Shown here: piece after piece, positions 53,096 to 64,000 of the stretch | How positions within the stretch are numbered: the first letter of the stretch is position 1 | Layout: each line of letters starts with the position of its first letter | Source: Symbiodinium sp. CCMP2592 | Taxonomy: Eukaryota; Sar; Dinophyceae; Suessiales; Symbiodiniaceae | Length of the DNA: 64,000 nt | NCBI GenBank assembly: GCA_905221615.1 | Contig: CAJNDT010003124.1 | Location: forward strand, 307,001 to 371,000 | Direction: 5' to 3' | Notes under the pieces: model-generated | Seen by the model: the letters and a program-made list of their open reading frames with translations, nothing else | Told to the model about the DNA's origin: nothing | The model's database searches: none | Made by a program: the position numbers and the translations under genes

Positions 53096-54361
53096 ACATT
53101 AAGAATGGTCAGCAATAGGTGAAACGAAAGCACTTCACCCAGCTCTCAGGACGTCGAGGAAGAGCTGTTTTGCTTTGAAGCCCGCAGCCGATATGTAGCA
53201 CAGGTGCGCCGACAGAGTTTTCGTGGCCTTGGGTTCAGGGTCTTGGGGTTTAGGGGTACGGTGCACCTTAAGTTCTGTTTATGTCGAGCGCATGACATGA
53301 GTGATTATCAGCCCATTGCTAGCTACCAGTGCGCCAAGCTTTCGAACTCGGGCTTTATGGGTGCTGTCCTGAGTACAGCGCTTGCATTTTGGGGCTAGTG
53401 TCGTAGTTGGTCCTAGTTTGTTGTCGATCATAGTTCTTCGTGGCTACCGTTGTGACCGACGCGGCGCTTGTGTCTCTCCTGACTGTTCCTGCTCCCTGCT
53501 GTGCACATTGTGCAGCTTTTTGTCACTTCTTGCTGCAGCCTTGTCCTCGCCGTGCTTTCAATCTCAGGATCGTTAAGCACGGGTCGCTCTGAGCTTAACG
53601 ATCCAGACAGTACCCAAGCAACCTCTGTCATGATGACTTGGGGAGCGAGTGTTTAGGGTGGGGCTCAGGCCACGCAGCGGAGGAGGTGTTGTCCTTCGAA
53701 CTTCGAGCACTTCGGGAGGCAGGGTTTGGGGTAGACCACTCTGTGCGAGAATTCAACCTGCGGCCGGCGGGAAGTGAAAGCGCGAACTCGTGAATTTTGA
53801 GGTCCAATACACCAGCCTGAAATCTTGAACTTCGAGGCGGGAGGGAGCATAGGTTCGTCATCTTGGGTCCTAAGTACATGATTTCGGACACTGTGCATTT
53901 GGGGGCCGAGGGGACCATTTAGGCGTGGAGCCCACTGTGAAATCGTAAACTTACCGAGCAGCCCACGTGAAAGGCTGAATTCAGTAAGTTTGGAGCTGTG
54001 GATCTGTTTCTGAAGTACAGGTTTTGGGATTGGATGGATTGAGGATTCTGAGTGTTCTTGACCTTTGCATGACACAGCCCGTATATCTCAGTCTCTCGTT
54101 CTCAGAATTATCTGAGAAGTCCACGCAGCCCTGCAGATGTCAAGTCTCTTCCTGCACATTCCTGAGGTCCCGCAAGCCTTCAACGGGTCGTTGCAGGTCA
54201 CCGTCCCTGGGTCGGAACTATCAATTTCAGGAGTGCTAGGCGGTTGCAGAGCTGCATCGGAACACGGAGAGAACGCTGAGTGCTCGCGTTGCACAGGATG
54301 CGCCACGAAAAAATGATCTCTGGACTAAGATCTGGAAGCCACAGGAAGCTCACTGGCCGAG

Positions 54362-56672
54362 TTGGAGCAGTGCGGGATCCTAGCATGCCCCGGGCTTCGT
54401 GCTTGGGTTTGTAGTCACAAGGTGCAGACGGAGGTATGTGTTTTGAACGTGTTTCGAGCATTGTTCAGCAGTGTTTTGCTTCGCCACAAGGCCGTGCTGT
54501 TCCTTCTGCAGAAATTTAGTCTCAAGACTGCGCTGGACTGCTCCCGAAAGATGTTGGGCGCAGACAGGCCCCAGGCGTCCACTGGGTGTTCGGCCGTATT
54601 TGCCAATAATGTTTTTGCGGCCGGTGCACTCGGTTGGGCTAGCGCGCTTGGCTATTGCTTTTGGCACTATTGTTTCCAAAGTGGCTTTAGCTATGGCAAG
54701 CCGACTGAACCGGGAAGCGGCACCACGATATCGATGCCTTGCTTCAGAGGGACTGGGGGCACTTGCTGGTTGATGCCTTGTTTTGGTTGGCGTGGCAACG
54801 TTACATGCTATCAGGGGCAATGTCTGTGTGAAGCAAACACCTGCGCAGGCCCAGACGGTATATGCCACCATGTGGATGAATGAGAAAGGAACGTTGTGGC
54901 TCGGGGTGTCAAATTCTTCACTGCCAATGATTCACAGTACCTGGCAATCTCTGAGAACAGCAATTTTATGGCTCTCACTGCCGATGAAGAGAATGCTTCC
55001 AATTTCACAGTTTTCAGCTTGCCAGGAGTTGGTCAGTATGGTCAGGTCATGGTGGCAGCATCTGACAGCCCAAGCTGGATATTGTCCACCAAGATCATGT
55101 GGGACAGCTGTTCAGACCACAGGAGTCTGCAGCACTATGATGCAGATCAGAAAAAGGCAGGAGTTCAGTCTAATCTTTCTCACCTTTGACGAACGGGGCA
55201 GGGATATTCGGAGGACGCAATTATGAGTCAGAGTGGAGCGGCTACCAGCATGTTGAATCAGTCTCTTGGGTTGATTGGTGGCGCATCAATTGGTTTGCAG
55301 GGAAGCACCTGGATGGTATCGGGTACGATGGCATGTCCGTGAAGCATGAGCAATTGGCCTTGAGAAGCATCGATGACTCAGCACTGCCTTTTGACGAGCG
55401 GGTTGCACTCAAATTAGCTTGGGTGGACCAGCCGTCAGGCACGATGGGGATTCAGTTCCAGAGCGTGTTGCAGCCTCCTGAGTATCTTCCATGCATGAAC
55501 AACGTGTCTTCCTGGAGCCATACTTGTCTCTCAGCTGGCACAGGTGGTCTAGCCGAGTCTAGCCGTGAGGAACGTTGCGGCCTTCTTCCCCATTCACGCT
55601 GGCAAACTCAGCCACGTCTTCACCTTCACAAGTTCGAGACTCATGATGTGTCAAATGCGAGCTCTCGATCCTTTGCCTGTCTTGAGCGCCAGATGCTCGG
55701 ACCACAAGACACGCCACTTGGGCTGTTTCGGCTCTCATGGCTGGTTTTTGTTCCAATATCCTTTGCTTGGTACGCTTGCTATCCAAATTTCGCTTTCACA
55801 GCAACAAACTGGTGCACTCTGTATTGCCTCTGTGGCTGGGGCTACTGTGATAACTGCGTCCCGTGCCCTTGCTGCTATTGCTTTCCGTGGTCCTTCTGGG
55901 CCATAGGAAGTTTTGTCTTGATGGCGTTGTTGACTTTTGGCATTGCACTCATCGACCTGGTTTGGTATCTTGTCAACGGAATAGCTGCGGTCTGCTTGCT
56001 GCCATTGATGCCCATGCTTGAGCAAAACCACTGGCACAACATGGACCGAGCCATCCTATTCTGCGTTGATGATGTTGCCTTCACCTTCGCGGCCACACCG
56101 TTCTATCTTAGTTACATTCTCTACAACATCTACGAGCTCACCGTAAACTGGAAGGGTTGGAGGGATGCCAAAGAAGAGCAACGCATCCTCTTCGGGATCT
56201 TCCGCCCAAGCGTGGGCAGAGCATGGACCTATACTCAAGCAGTCGATGCCTTCACAGACCTGGCAGCACTGCTCGGCTACTGCTTGCACTATCCTGCATG
56301 GTTTTCCAGCCTCTGGGCAGTGACGACTTTCAACTCCTGGGCCATCATGCTGGGCGTTGCCAAAGAAAAGGTCAGCTACCCAAGCGGGCTGTTGGCATCG
56401 CTGTTAGCTGAAGACATATTCCAGGGTTTGGTTCTCTCATTCTGTTTGGCATTCGGCGTTTTGAAGAAGGACGTGAAATGGACGTCCTTCTTCAATTCGC
56501 CGAACTCATTCAGAATGAGTTCATGGTCTATTCAGCAGCATTATCCGTGCTAAGCGTGGTGAAGTCTGGAATGCTGTTGCTTTCCCGTGAATTTGCATGC
56601 CGAGAGGCTATGTACTCTGCAGTGTCTTGGGCTGCCATATCTCAGTATGAAGACCGCCTGCGTAGCATTTGA
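54362..56672 (+). pseudogene. Cysteine-rich multi-pass membrane protein gene, frameshifted
   Basis: Consecutive plus-strand frames read as one protein if small shifts are allowed. The first (54362-54883) has a Cys-rich segment: GTCWLMPCFGWRGNVTC followed by CLCEANTCAGPDGIC. After its stop the sequence continues in another frame (54896-55189, FFTANDSQYLAISEN), shifts again near 55165, and becomes the 455-codon frame 55186-56553. That part holds a Trp-rich stretch, a CxxC cluster (about 55800-55880) and several hydrophobic helices typical of a multi-pass membrane protein. Near 56490 the frame appears to shift once more, since LQFAELIQNEFMVYSAALSV in the next frame continues the helix pattern to 56672. 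At least three shifts suggest a pseudogene; unspliced introns at non-GT/AG sites, which dinoflagellates use, could explain some. Function unknown, presumably a membrane or secretory-pathway protein. Confidence 0.6.
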
Positions 56673-56796
56673 GACCTGACATTGGCCGAAGCGGCGCCAA
56701 GATCTCGAGGTCTGCATTGGACTTTTCAACGGCCGGGGCCCCGACCGTGCAGGGGGGCGGCTGAACCACATCCTAGGCCGGGGCTTTCTTCTCCTT

Positions 56797-56830
56797 TTAG
56801 GGTTTAGGGTTTAGGGTTTAGGGTTTTCTC
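56797..56830. repeat. Telomere-like (TTTAGGG)n, about four perfect units
   Basis: GGTTTAGGG units shortly after the membrane-protein remnant. Confidence 0.9.
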
Positions 56831-57459
56831 ACTCTGCAACCACAACAACGAGTGTGCGTGGCAGTCCTGGCATCAGGAGGTTGGCAAAGACTGACAGTCG
56901 TCACCGAGTCACCGAGTGCCGAAAAGGACGGCAGTCGCATCTGTCAGGCATGCGATGCTGCCGTTGCAAACCTTGCGTTGTGGCATCGCCGAGGCCGGTC
57001 CGAACATCTTCGAGACTACTGACTACTGCGAAGGTTTGGTTTGTGCAGGTGTGCTTGCTCAGCCCTCCAATGCAGGATTCCCAGGCTCTCAGAAACAGTA
57101 GCCACTACTTATTGTGACTGGCATCGTTGTTGTATCGTTGCTACGACTATGATGGGCGGGGGTTGCAGGATTTGTACTCAAATTAAGGTATACGGGGTAC
57201 AGAAATGGTTTCAGGTACCTGTCTAATTCAGGGGTCATTAGGTTCTCGTGGCCGTTAGTTTAGAGAACGTAAGTGCTGATATATTTTGGTGCTGGGCTCT
57301 AACGGTTAAGGAGTAGCAGGATTTTGGGCTACACCCCGAACACTAATCCCTGAACCGTAGGAGTCTCCAGGATCGTCCTGAGTCCTCTTCTTCCTGCAGG
57401 TGGCCGGTACGGCAAAGCCGCCATCCAGTGCAGCCCTCGGAAGTCTGCATGGGGGGGAA

Positions 57460-57500
57460 GGGTTTAGGGTTTTAAGGTTTAGGGTTTAGGGTTTAGGGTA
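57460..57500. repeat. Telomere-like (TTTAGGG)n
   Basis: About five units. Confidence 0.88.
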
Positions 57501-57714
57501 CATGGCCATGCAACATGCCCCATGGCATCTGTGACACATCTCATGCGCGAGTTGTGTATAAGATCAGAGCCATAATCGCCACCACGGCAGCCACGCCAGT
57601 ACTCTTTCCTGCCCTTACCAAGTAGTGCCACATCACTAAGTCACGACTTCTCGCCTGGGTAAGAGATCTCGTGTTCGCACTTTGAGATCGTTGCCGTAAT
57701 GTTTTCCAGGCTTG

Positions 57715-57837
57715 CTTAAAGGATCATGGGGCTTAGTAACTGGGTTATAAAAAATAAGGCAACTATACTTATCATTACTTATAACCCCCAATTAGGGTAC
57801 CTATAACCTCACTTACTAAGTCCCCTGATCCTCCAAG
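57715..57837. mobile_element. MITE family A copy
   Basis: CTTAAAGGATCATGGGGCTT at the left end and its inverse (AAGTCCCCTGATCCTCCAAG) at the right, 123 bp. Confidence 0.87.
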
Positions 57838-58040
57838 TGAGACTCTTGAATTGCTTCACCGTGCAGCCTGCTCCGCCACCCCGGCACCCCGTCCCCTAGT
57901 TCAGAGCCACTTTGACGTTCGAGCTCGGCTCCACATCACCTCGTCGGGAGTTAATATAGGGGCCTTAATGATTAGAATGGTTAGAATTGGGTTTTGGGGT
58001 CCATTTTACTCTCGATAAAAAGGAAACCCCGGCTCCTCAT

Positions 58041-58142
58041 GGGAGTTTCCGACAAGAGGGGACCCTAATATGGTACCCTAAATAGTAGGATCCGTAATAT
58101 CAGGACCCCAAAATAAGGTACCCTTAATTTTCGGAAACTCCC
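58041..58142. mobile_element. MITE family C copy, 102 bp
   Basis: Perfect 12-base inverted ends GGGAGTTTCCGA / TCGGAAACTCCC. Its reverse complement aligns along most of its length with the copy at 59136-59237, which is also 102 bp. Confidence 0.9.
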
Positions 58143-58675
58143 ACATCACCTTGTCGGAAGTTACTTGGTACCGGGTGGCAGTGTTGGATAGGGCGCAAGA
58201 TAGTGTTGCACCTGCGAAACTCAGAACTTCTTCCAGGCGATGTTGCCATACAACACGAAGACTCGCAGCCAAGTTGCCAAGTCTTTTCAGTGCATGTCGC
58301 TGCCGAGCTGGCGATCAAGCATTCTCAACCGCCAGGGTGCGAAAAGCGGCACGATGGTTGATTTAAGCTGACCTCGTTACTCTAAGCAAGCCTGTCAAAG
58401 CCTCGAGCACCAAGCTCCCCCTGTTCTGGAGCATATCTGGCGTGGCACTGTGGCGATGAATAGCAACTTTCCTTCATGCTCTACGTCTTTTTCCTGATCC
58501 ACGTCGATGTCGTAGGGATGCGATCGACCCTCAAACGTAGACCCCATAAGCCCCCAAACCCAAACCGCCAACTCCGCAAACCCGCCGCCGTTTCTCAAAA
58601 CCGTCAGTCAAAGCCTCCCTTGCTTCGAAGCTGCCGGAAAGCCCCTTCGGCCGGCGACTTGGGGCATCCTGGGCC

Positions 58676-59079
58676 CCCAGAGATCCCAAGACCCCTTAAC
58701 TAAGGAGTATGCATGAACATACCTTAACCTATATCTATAGGGTTCCTTTAAAGGCATCTATAGGGTTTAGGGTTTAGGGGACTCCAATATCCCTTAATTT
58801 AGGAATATTTGGGGTTGCTTTAAAGGGATCCTTAAGGGTTCCCTTAAGGGATCTACAAGGGATCTATAGGGTTCAGGGCTTAAGGGATTCTAATACCCCT
58901 TGATTAAGTAATATACCTCAAATAAGAGGGCTGAAGATGATGGTTTAAGGTCTATTCCTTAACTAAAGGGTATTCCCTTATTTAAGGAATATACATGAAT
59001 ATACCTTAACCTATAGGGGGCTTAAGATTATGGTTTAAGGAATAAAAAACCCTAATTGAAGGGTTTTGGGATCTCTGGG
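58676..59079. mobile_element. Array of MITE family D modules
   Basis: From CCCAGAG (58676) to CTCTGGG (59073-59079), with repeated inner modules: GGATCTATAGGGTT, ACCTTAACC and TTAATTAAGG-like palindromes. It looks like nested or serial family D insertions. Confidence 0.6.
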
Positions 59080-59135
59080 CCGATGGTCGGGCTCCAGGGC
59101 GTTTGCTATAAGAGTTACCATTAGGTCTACTATAA

Positions 59136-59237
59136 GGGAGTTTCCGAAAATTAGGGGTACCTGAATTTGGGATCCTTATAATAAGGATCCTACTATTTCG
59201 GGTATTATATTCGGGTCCTCTATTATCGGAAACTCCC
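59136..59237. mobile_element. MITE family C copy, 102 bp, opposite orientation
   Basis: GGGAGTTTCCGA and TCGGAAACTCCC ends; same length as the copy at 58041 but inverted. Confidence 0.9.
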
Positions 59238-59837
59238 AAAAGGGTTGCTGTAACGCTTGCTGCAGAGGTTGCCTTAGGGACGTTTTAGGGTTTCGGCTTT
59301 TCAGCTTGGGGTATGAGGTCTTGGGATGTCCGGCGACGACAGAATCACTTCCAACCCAGGTGCTGCAGAGGTGAAACTAGCTAGCAGGAGGGCAACAAGA
59401 CCCAGATCCTGAACACGCATGTAATGCAAGGCCTTACAGTTGCCTTTACAGTAACCCTTGTTGTCACTTATAGTCACACGTGTAGTAGTAACTAGGTGGC
59501 ACTTTGGGGGAAACTTGTTAATTTTTTTATACCGTTCCTATGCATAGATACTTGCGAGGGCTCCGAAACTACAACCCTAAACCCCAAACCCTAAGCCCTA
59601 AACCCTAAACCTCTTGTAATGAAGCTATCTGGCACCCAGAATAAGCAGGAGGTCGTCCTCCTTGACCACGGGCCTTCAAGGTTGGGGTTTAGGGGTTAGG
59701 GCTTAGGACGTAGAGTTTAGGCTTCGAGTTTGGCTTGTTGGGGTTCCTAAATCCCTATGCGTTGAGACTTTTTTGAGTTTTGTGTGGGGTTGCGGCCTTG
59801 CGGCTTTCACGGGTCTCACCAGAAAGATTATTGAGGG

Positions 59838-60394
59838 TTCCCTCTCCCTCTCCCTCTCCCTCTCCCTCTCCCTCTCCCTCTCCCTCTCCCTCTCCCTCTC
59901 CCTCTCCCTCTCCCTCTCCCTCTCCCTGCCTATCTCCTCTCTCTCTCTCTCTCCTCTCTCTCCTCTCCCCTCCCTCTCCGCTCTCCCTCTCCCTCTCCCT
60001 CTCCCTCTCCCTCTCCCCTCTCCCTCTCCCTCTCCCTCTCCCCCTCTCCCCCTCTCCCCCTCTCCCCCTCTCCCGCCCCCCCTCTCCCCCTCTCCCCCTC
60101 TCCCCTCTCTCCCCCTCTCTCTGCTCTCTCTGTCTCTCTGTCTCTCTGTCTCTGTCTCTCTGTCTCTCTGTCTCTCTGTCTCTCTGTCTCTCTGTCTCTC
60201 TGTCTCTCCCTCTGTCTCTCTGTCCCTCTGTCCCTCTGTCTCTCTGTCTCTCTGTCTCTCTGTCTCTCTGTCTCTCTGTCTCTCTGTCTCTCTGTCTCTC
60301 TGTCTCTATGTCTCTCTGTCTCTCTCTCTGTCTCTCTGTCTCTCTGTCTCTCTGTCTCTCTGTCTCTCTGTCTCTCTGTCTCTCTGTCTCTCTG

Positions 60395-60439
<45 letters not shown>

Positions 60440-60450
60440 CTCTCTCTTTC
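59838..60450. repeat. 600-base pyrimidine-rich tract: (CCCTCT)n then (TCTCTG)n
   Basis: (CCCTCT)n at 59838-59930, mixed CT at 59930-60125, then (CTGTCT)n-type to about 60410 and (CT)n at the end. Ser/Leu-rich and Arg/Glu-rich frames on both strands are repeat artefacts. Confidence 0.96.
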
Positions 60451-60594
60451 TCTATTATATTCTATATCTATATATAGATATATAGATATATAGATATATA
60501 GATATATAGATATATAGATATATAGATATATAATATTTCCATGTACAAATAACATGTGTATATACATATATATATATATATATATATACATATG

Positions 60595-60634
<40 letters not shown>

Positions 60635-60720
60635 CAATCGATCTACAGGTAGATAGACAGATAGCTAGATAGGTAGGTAGATAGAGAGATCGATAGGCAG
60701 GTAGATAGATAGATAGAACT
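60451..60720. repeat. (TAGA)n and (TA)n microsatellites
   Basis: ATAGATAT units at 60465-60530, (TA)n at 60560-60635 and (GATA)n at 60645-60716, continuous with the pyrimidine tract to the left. Confidence 0.93.
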
Positions 60721-61694
60721 AAGGATAGTTGCATATACAAATCTGATACAAAATAGTATCAGCTACATCACGTACAGTTATGGTACACACACACACGAGT
60801 GTGTGCATGTATGTATATGTATGTGTATATATATATATGTACATACAGAAGCATGCTTATCTTTCTGTCTATCTATCTACCTATCTGTCTATGTATACAT
60901 ATCTATATATATATATATATAGATACACATATGTATAAAAGTTTGCTTGCTTGGTTGATTGATTGATTTATGGATTGATTGAACTCCTTTTGGCCTTGTC
61001 TCTAAGGTCGCAGAAGCGTGCAACCATGGACAGGCGCGCGCGGGGGTCTTCCAGCATTTGCAGGGATCCGGGTTGTGGGTTTTGGGCTTTAGGTTACCGG
61101 TCACCGCTTGATGTTTCCTGGATCGGGATTCGAGGTGCTCTTCAGCTTGAGGGCTTGAGTGACTTGTGGTTGTGTCGGGCATCATTGCAACTAATTCCAG
61201 ATGTTGTTTCTCGATCTTGAGTGCATCTGGTGGCCCTCTTTGCTTCAACCCTGAGCGAGCTTTGTTCTAAGTGCGATGTGAGCGATGCAACCCCCTGTTC
61301 CGAAAATGTAGTCAGATCTGCCAACAAATCCTAGACCGCAAGACATATGCTATCCCTAAAGGTTGGGCATCGAAATCCAGAGCGATAACGCCAGGCCCCG
61401 CCGAAGCCGCATCTCCCCTTTGCCCCTGGCCGTGGCAGGGGCGCCCGGAGGGGTAGGATCTAGACGGTTTAGGGTTTAGTTCTTCGGGTTTCGGGTGAAC
61501 GGTTCAGGTTCAGGGTTTCGTGGAGCTTGTGTCAAGGAGCTTGATCTTTAAGGAGTTCTGTAGTTCACCACAGAGCCTGAGGATCCTGCCTCTACTAGCA
61601 TCTGAATACAGGTATGTGTCTATGTACACATGTTTACCACATATATGTATGCGCATAGGTATATCTGTATTTGCATATGTATAAATAAATAAGT

Positions 61695-61698
61695 AAAC

Positions 61699-61782
<84 letters not shown>

Positions 61783-61905
61783 GTGTGTGGCTTTGCACTA
61801 TCGTGCTATATATCTGTGTATGTATACGCATTTATACATGTTGTATGCATACTATGTCTCTATACGTGTGTATATATGTATATATATATATATATATATA
61901 CACAC
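61695..61905. repeat. (TA)n and (GTAT)n microsatellites
   Basis: (TA)n at 61698-61719 and 61748-61780, (GTAT)n between them, and a further (TA)n at 61870-61902. Confidence 0.93.
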
Positions 61906-62620
61906 AGAATTTTAATCTTCAGGTCAACAGACTTCCGGCCATACTCCCAGTGCGACCTACACCCCAAGCCCTGTTGGGATGTACCTCACATTTCCTGACG
62001 GTCCCTCCATAGTTTGACGTGCATTGCTTCACTAAGGGGCTTTCGAGTCTCCAGGCCCCGGGCACCCGATGTAAGGACATAATTAGATGCAAGCGAGAAG
62101 GGTCGTGAATCGGTCTGTGCGATTCTACACAGTCGAAAGTCTCCCAGGAAGTCACCCCAAGGCATTTCCAAGATACAAATTTAGCAGCATCGGACATTGT
62201 GGAAAATGATGACGATGGAAGTTGCTGAGCTTGGCAAGACCTCTCGTGAGACGGACCCTAAACCCAAGGCGACGTAAGCTGCCAATGATTCACGATGGCG
62301 GCCCAAGAATTCAAATCTCCAACCATGCCGGGGCATGAATAGTTGCAAAGGTTGTTCTTCACTTAGGGTTCCTTGCTTTAGTTGTAGTATAGTGGACCCC
62401 CCTACCCCCGTTCAATTCCAGTCATGAAGGCTCCTTGTTTACTGTGAAGCTCCTCTAAGCCCCAAGTTTCCTGTTTCCAGAAACCCTGCAAACCCTAAAC
62501 CCTAACCCTAAACCCTGAACCCGACTTACTTTGACGCCCAAAGCCCTCCCGTAAGCCAAGCAAGGCAAAGATGTTTCGATGCTTTCGTATCAGTAGCGGC
62601 CGGACGCACAATATGTATAC

Positions 62621-62722
62621 TATAGGGGCCTCAATTATTACCTAGACTATTTTAGGAGTGCCTCATCATATTTTTAGAATAATATAGCCCCAAGACACTA
62701 TTCTAAGTATTAAGGCGCCTAT
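62621..62722. mobile_element. MITE family B copy
   Basis: TATAGGGGCCTCAATTATTA at the left end; TAAGGCGCCTATA at the right end. A diverged family A copy lies at about 62846-62955. Confidence 0.7.
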
Positions 62723-63462
62723 ACTCTAGTACCCTTATGGATCCGTTGTAGTAGCCCTTATAGACCCCTTTAAAGCGATGCCTATTCTAATTATAAAGGC
62801 CCCTATAGTATAGCTGCCCTGCCCTCCGAGTATCCGACCGCAATTAAGGCACTTATGAGTAAGGTTGCATAAGTATCTTGATTGGGGTTATAAGCAATTT
62901 GAAGTATAGCTATCTTATCTATAACCTCAGCTTCTACTTGCCATGATCCGTTAAGTATAAACCCTCAACCGTAAAGAGACCCGTCCGCGGGGAAGGCAGC
63001 GCTTCTGGTGTTCCTGGTAGCGCCCCTGATGCCAACCTTCCTCCCAGCCTGGAATACGGCCGGGGACTCCGGGGAACTGCAGGCATTTGTGGTTCTGGGA
63101 CTCTTCATGTGCTAATTACGGTTCTGAGGTCTCGCCTTGTGGGTTTTTCGGATTTCAGCATGCGTGTGGTATCGAGTCCAAGGAGCCACGACCCAAAGCG
63201 AGCGTTTGCTGCACTTCTTACGATCATAGCTGTGAGCTCTTCATCGAAGGAGCCCAACCTTGACGATCCTTTAGGAGCCAAACGCGACGAACACAGCAAA
63301 ACACAACACAGGGATCGTGACTACTTAGTTCCTGAGGATTTGTTTGTTCGCAGTATCCATCTATCACAGCCGGATTTTTAGGGTCCTGGACGCCAGGAAA
63401 AGGACGCTGCACGTTAAACCCTGTACACCCCAAAACCGCAAACCCCAAACTCCAAACGCTAA

Positions 63463-63464
<2 letters not shown>

Positions 63465-63512
<48 letters not shown>
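63465..63512. repeat. (TA)n microsatellite
   Basis: About 24 perfect units embedded in telomere-like sequence. Confidence 0.97.
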
Positions 63513-63516
<4 letters not shown>

Positions 63517-63519
63517 TTA

Positions 63520-63598
63520 AAGCTTCAGCTCTAAACCCTAAGCATTAAAGCCCTAAACACCCTAAAGCCCTACAACCTAAACCCCACATCCTAAGCCT
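63520..63598. repeat. Degenerate telomere-like CCCTAAA tract
   Basis: CCCTAAGC, CCCTAAA and AACCTAAACC variants. Confidence 0.75.
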
Positions 63599-64000
63599 GT
63601 CAGGCCGGTGAGTCGAGGGTAGCGCTGAGGGCGGAAGGCGCCCCGCACGGGAGCGACTGAAGTGTTTTAGTGTAGGGGCCGAATGGGTTATAGGGGGACA
63701 AATAGGGTGCTTTAAAGGGGTCTATCAGGGCTACTACAAGGGCTATTTTTCAGGATTTAGTTTAGGGGCGGAAAAAATCTATACTATTTTGCGGGTTTAG
63801 ATCTATCTATACCATTATGCGGGTTCCTTACTCTATCAAGAGTGTAATGGGCCCCACAACCCTGTTCTAATTATCAAGGCCCCTACATTAGGGTTTCGGG
63901 ATGTAAGGATCCAAGTACCCAAATAGTAGGTGGTTACCACCAAACACCCATTCAAAGTATGGGACCTAAAACCCGAGTATTTGGGTACTCGGACCATCCC

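Noticed and set aside
59755-60591. Frames of 234-278 residues rich in Ser/Leu or Arg/Glu
   Set aside because: Encoded by CT and CTGTCT microsatellites; not a gene.
63109-63381. 90-residue plus-strand frame
   Set aside because: Composition is plausible but there is no domain, splice signal or homologue I can name, and a minus-strand frame overlaps it. Not enough to call a gene.

Overview
The window looks like nuclear DNA of a dinoflagellate-like protist (inference). The grounds are interstitial TTTAGGG-type telomere-like tracts scattered across the right 36 kb, very long unspliced retroelement frames, cysteine-rich and multi-pass membrane coding remnants, and many short palindromic mobile elements. 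There is no bacterial-type operon signal and no rRNA or tRNA. The window falls into three zones with very different composition.

Zone 1 (1-10841, minus strand, GC-rich) is one Ty3-like retroelement. A gag-like frame with two CCCH zinc fingers and a protease-like segment ends at 7161. A second frame, offset by +1, then stays open without a stop to the left edge of the window. I translated its landmarks by hand. They come in an unusual order: RT thumb/connection, RNase H, integrase (H2C2, D-D35-E, SH3-like tail), and only then RT fingers and palm with YVDD. The catalytic half of the reverse transcriptase therefore lies after the integrase, a circular permutation. A run of 100 N (10842-10941) removes the 5' end of gag.

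Zone 2 (about 11.3-26.5 kb, plus strand, dense coding) is a co-oriented block of about nine frames. It starts with a 1618-residue non-LTR retrotransposon polyprotein (APE-type endonuclease, RT with YADD, C2H2 fingers) that ends in a ubiquitin-specific-protease domain. Then come two small unassigned frames, a protein-kinase-like gene, a 2-oxoglutarate/Fe(II) oxygenase-like gene, three tandem paralogues of about 200 residues carrying an F-box-like helix motif, and a GT32-like glycosyltransferase frame fused to, or followed by, a zinc-finger/proline-rich frame. Fifteen copies of a small twin-hairpin element run through this block and almost nowhere else. Each copy is two micro-hairpins with an invariant C-ACA-G core (an ACA triloop) and stems that vary but stay complementary. 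Copies lie just after stop codons, and inside frames only in linkers or in one in-frame insertion. This is the most striking unexplained signal in the window. Together with the (AGT)n tracts at both ends, it suggests the block is one composite mobile or gene-cassette unit.

Zone 3 (26.5-64 kb) is gene-poor. It holds triplet and pyrimidine microsatellites, telomere-like tracts, at least four families of short inverted-repeat elements (MITE-like), one frameshifted gene for a cysteine-rich multi-pass membrane protein (54.4-56.7 kb) and one probable exon (36.9 kb).

All functional assignments rest on motifs read by eye; no database search was possible.
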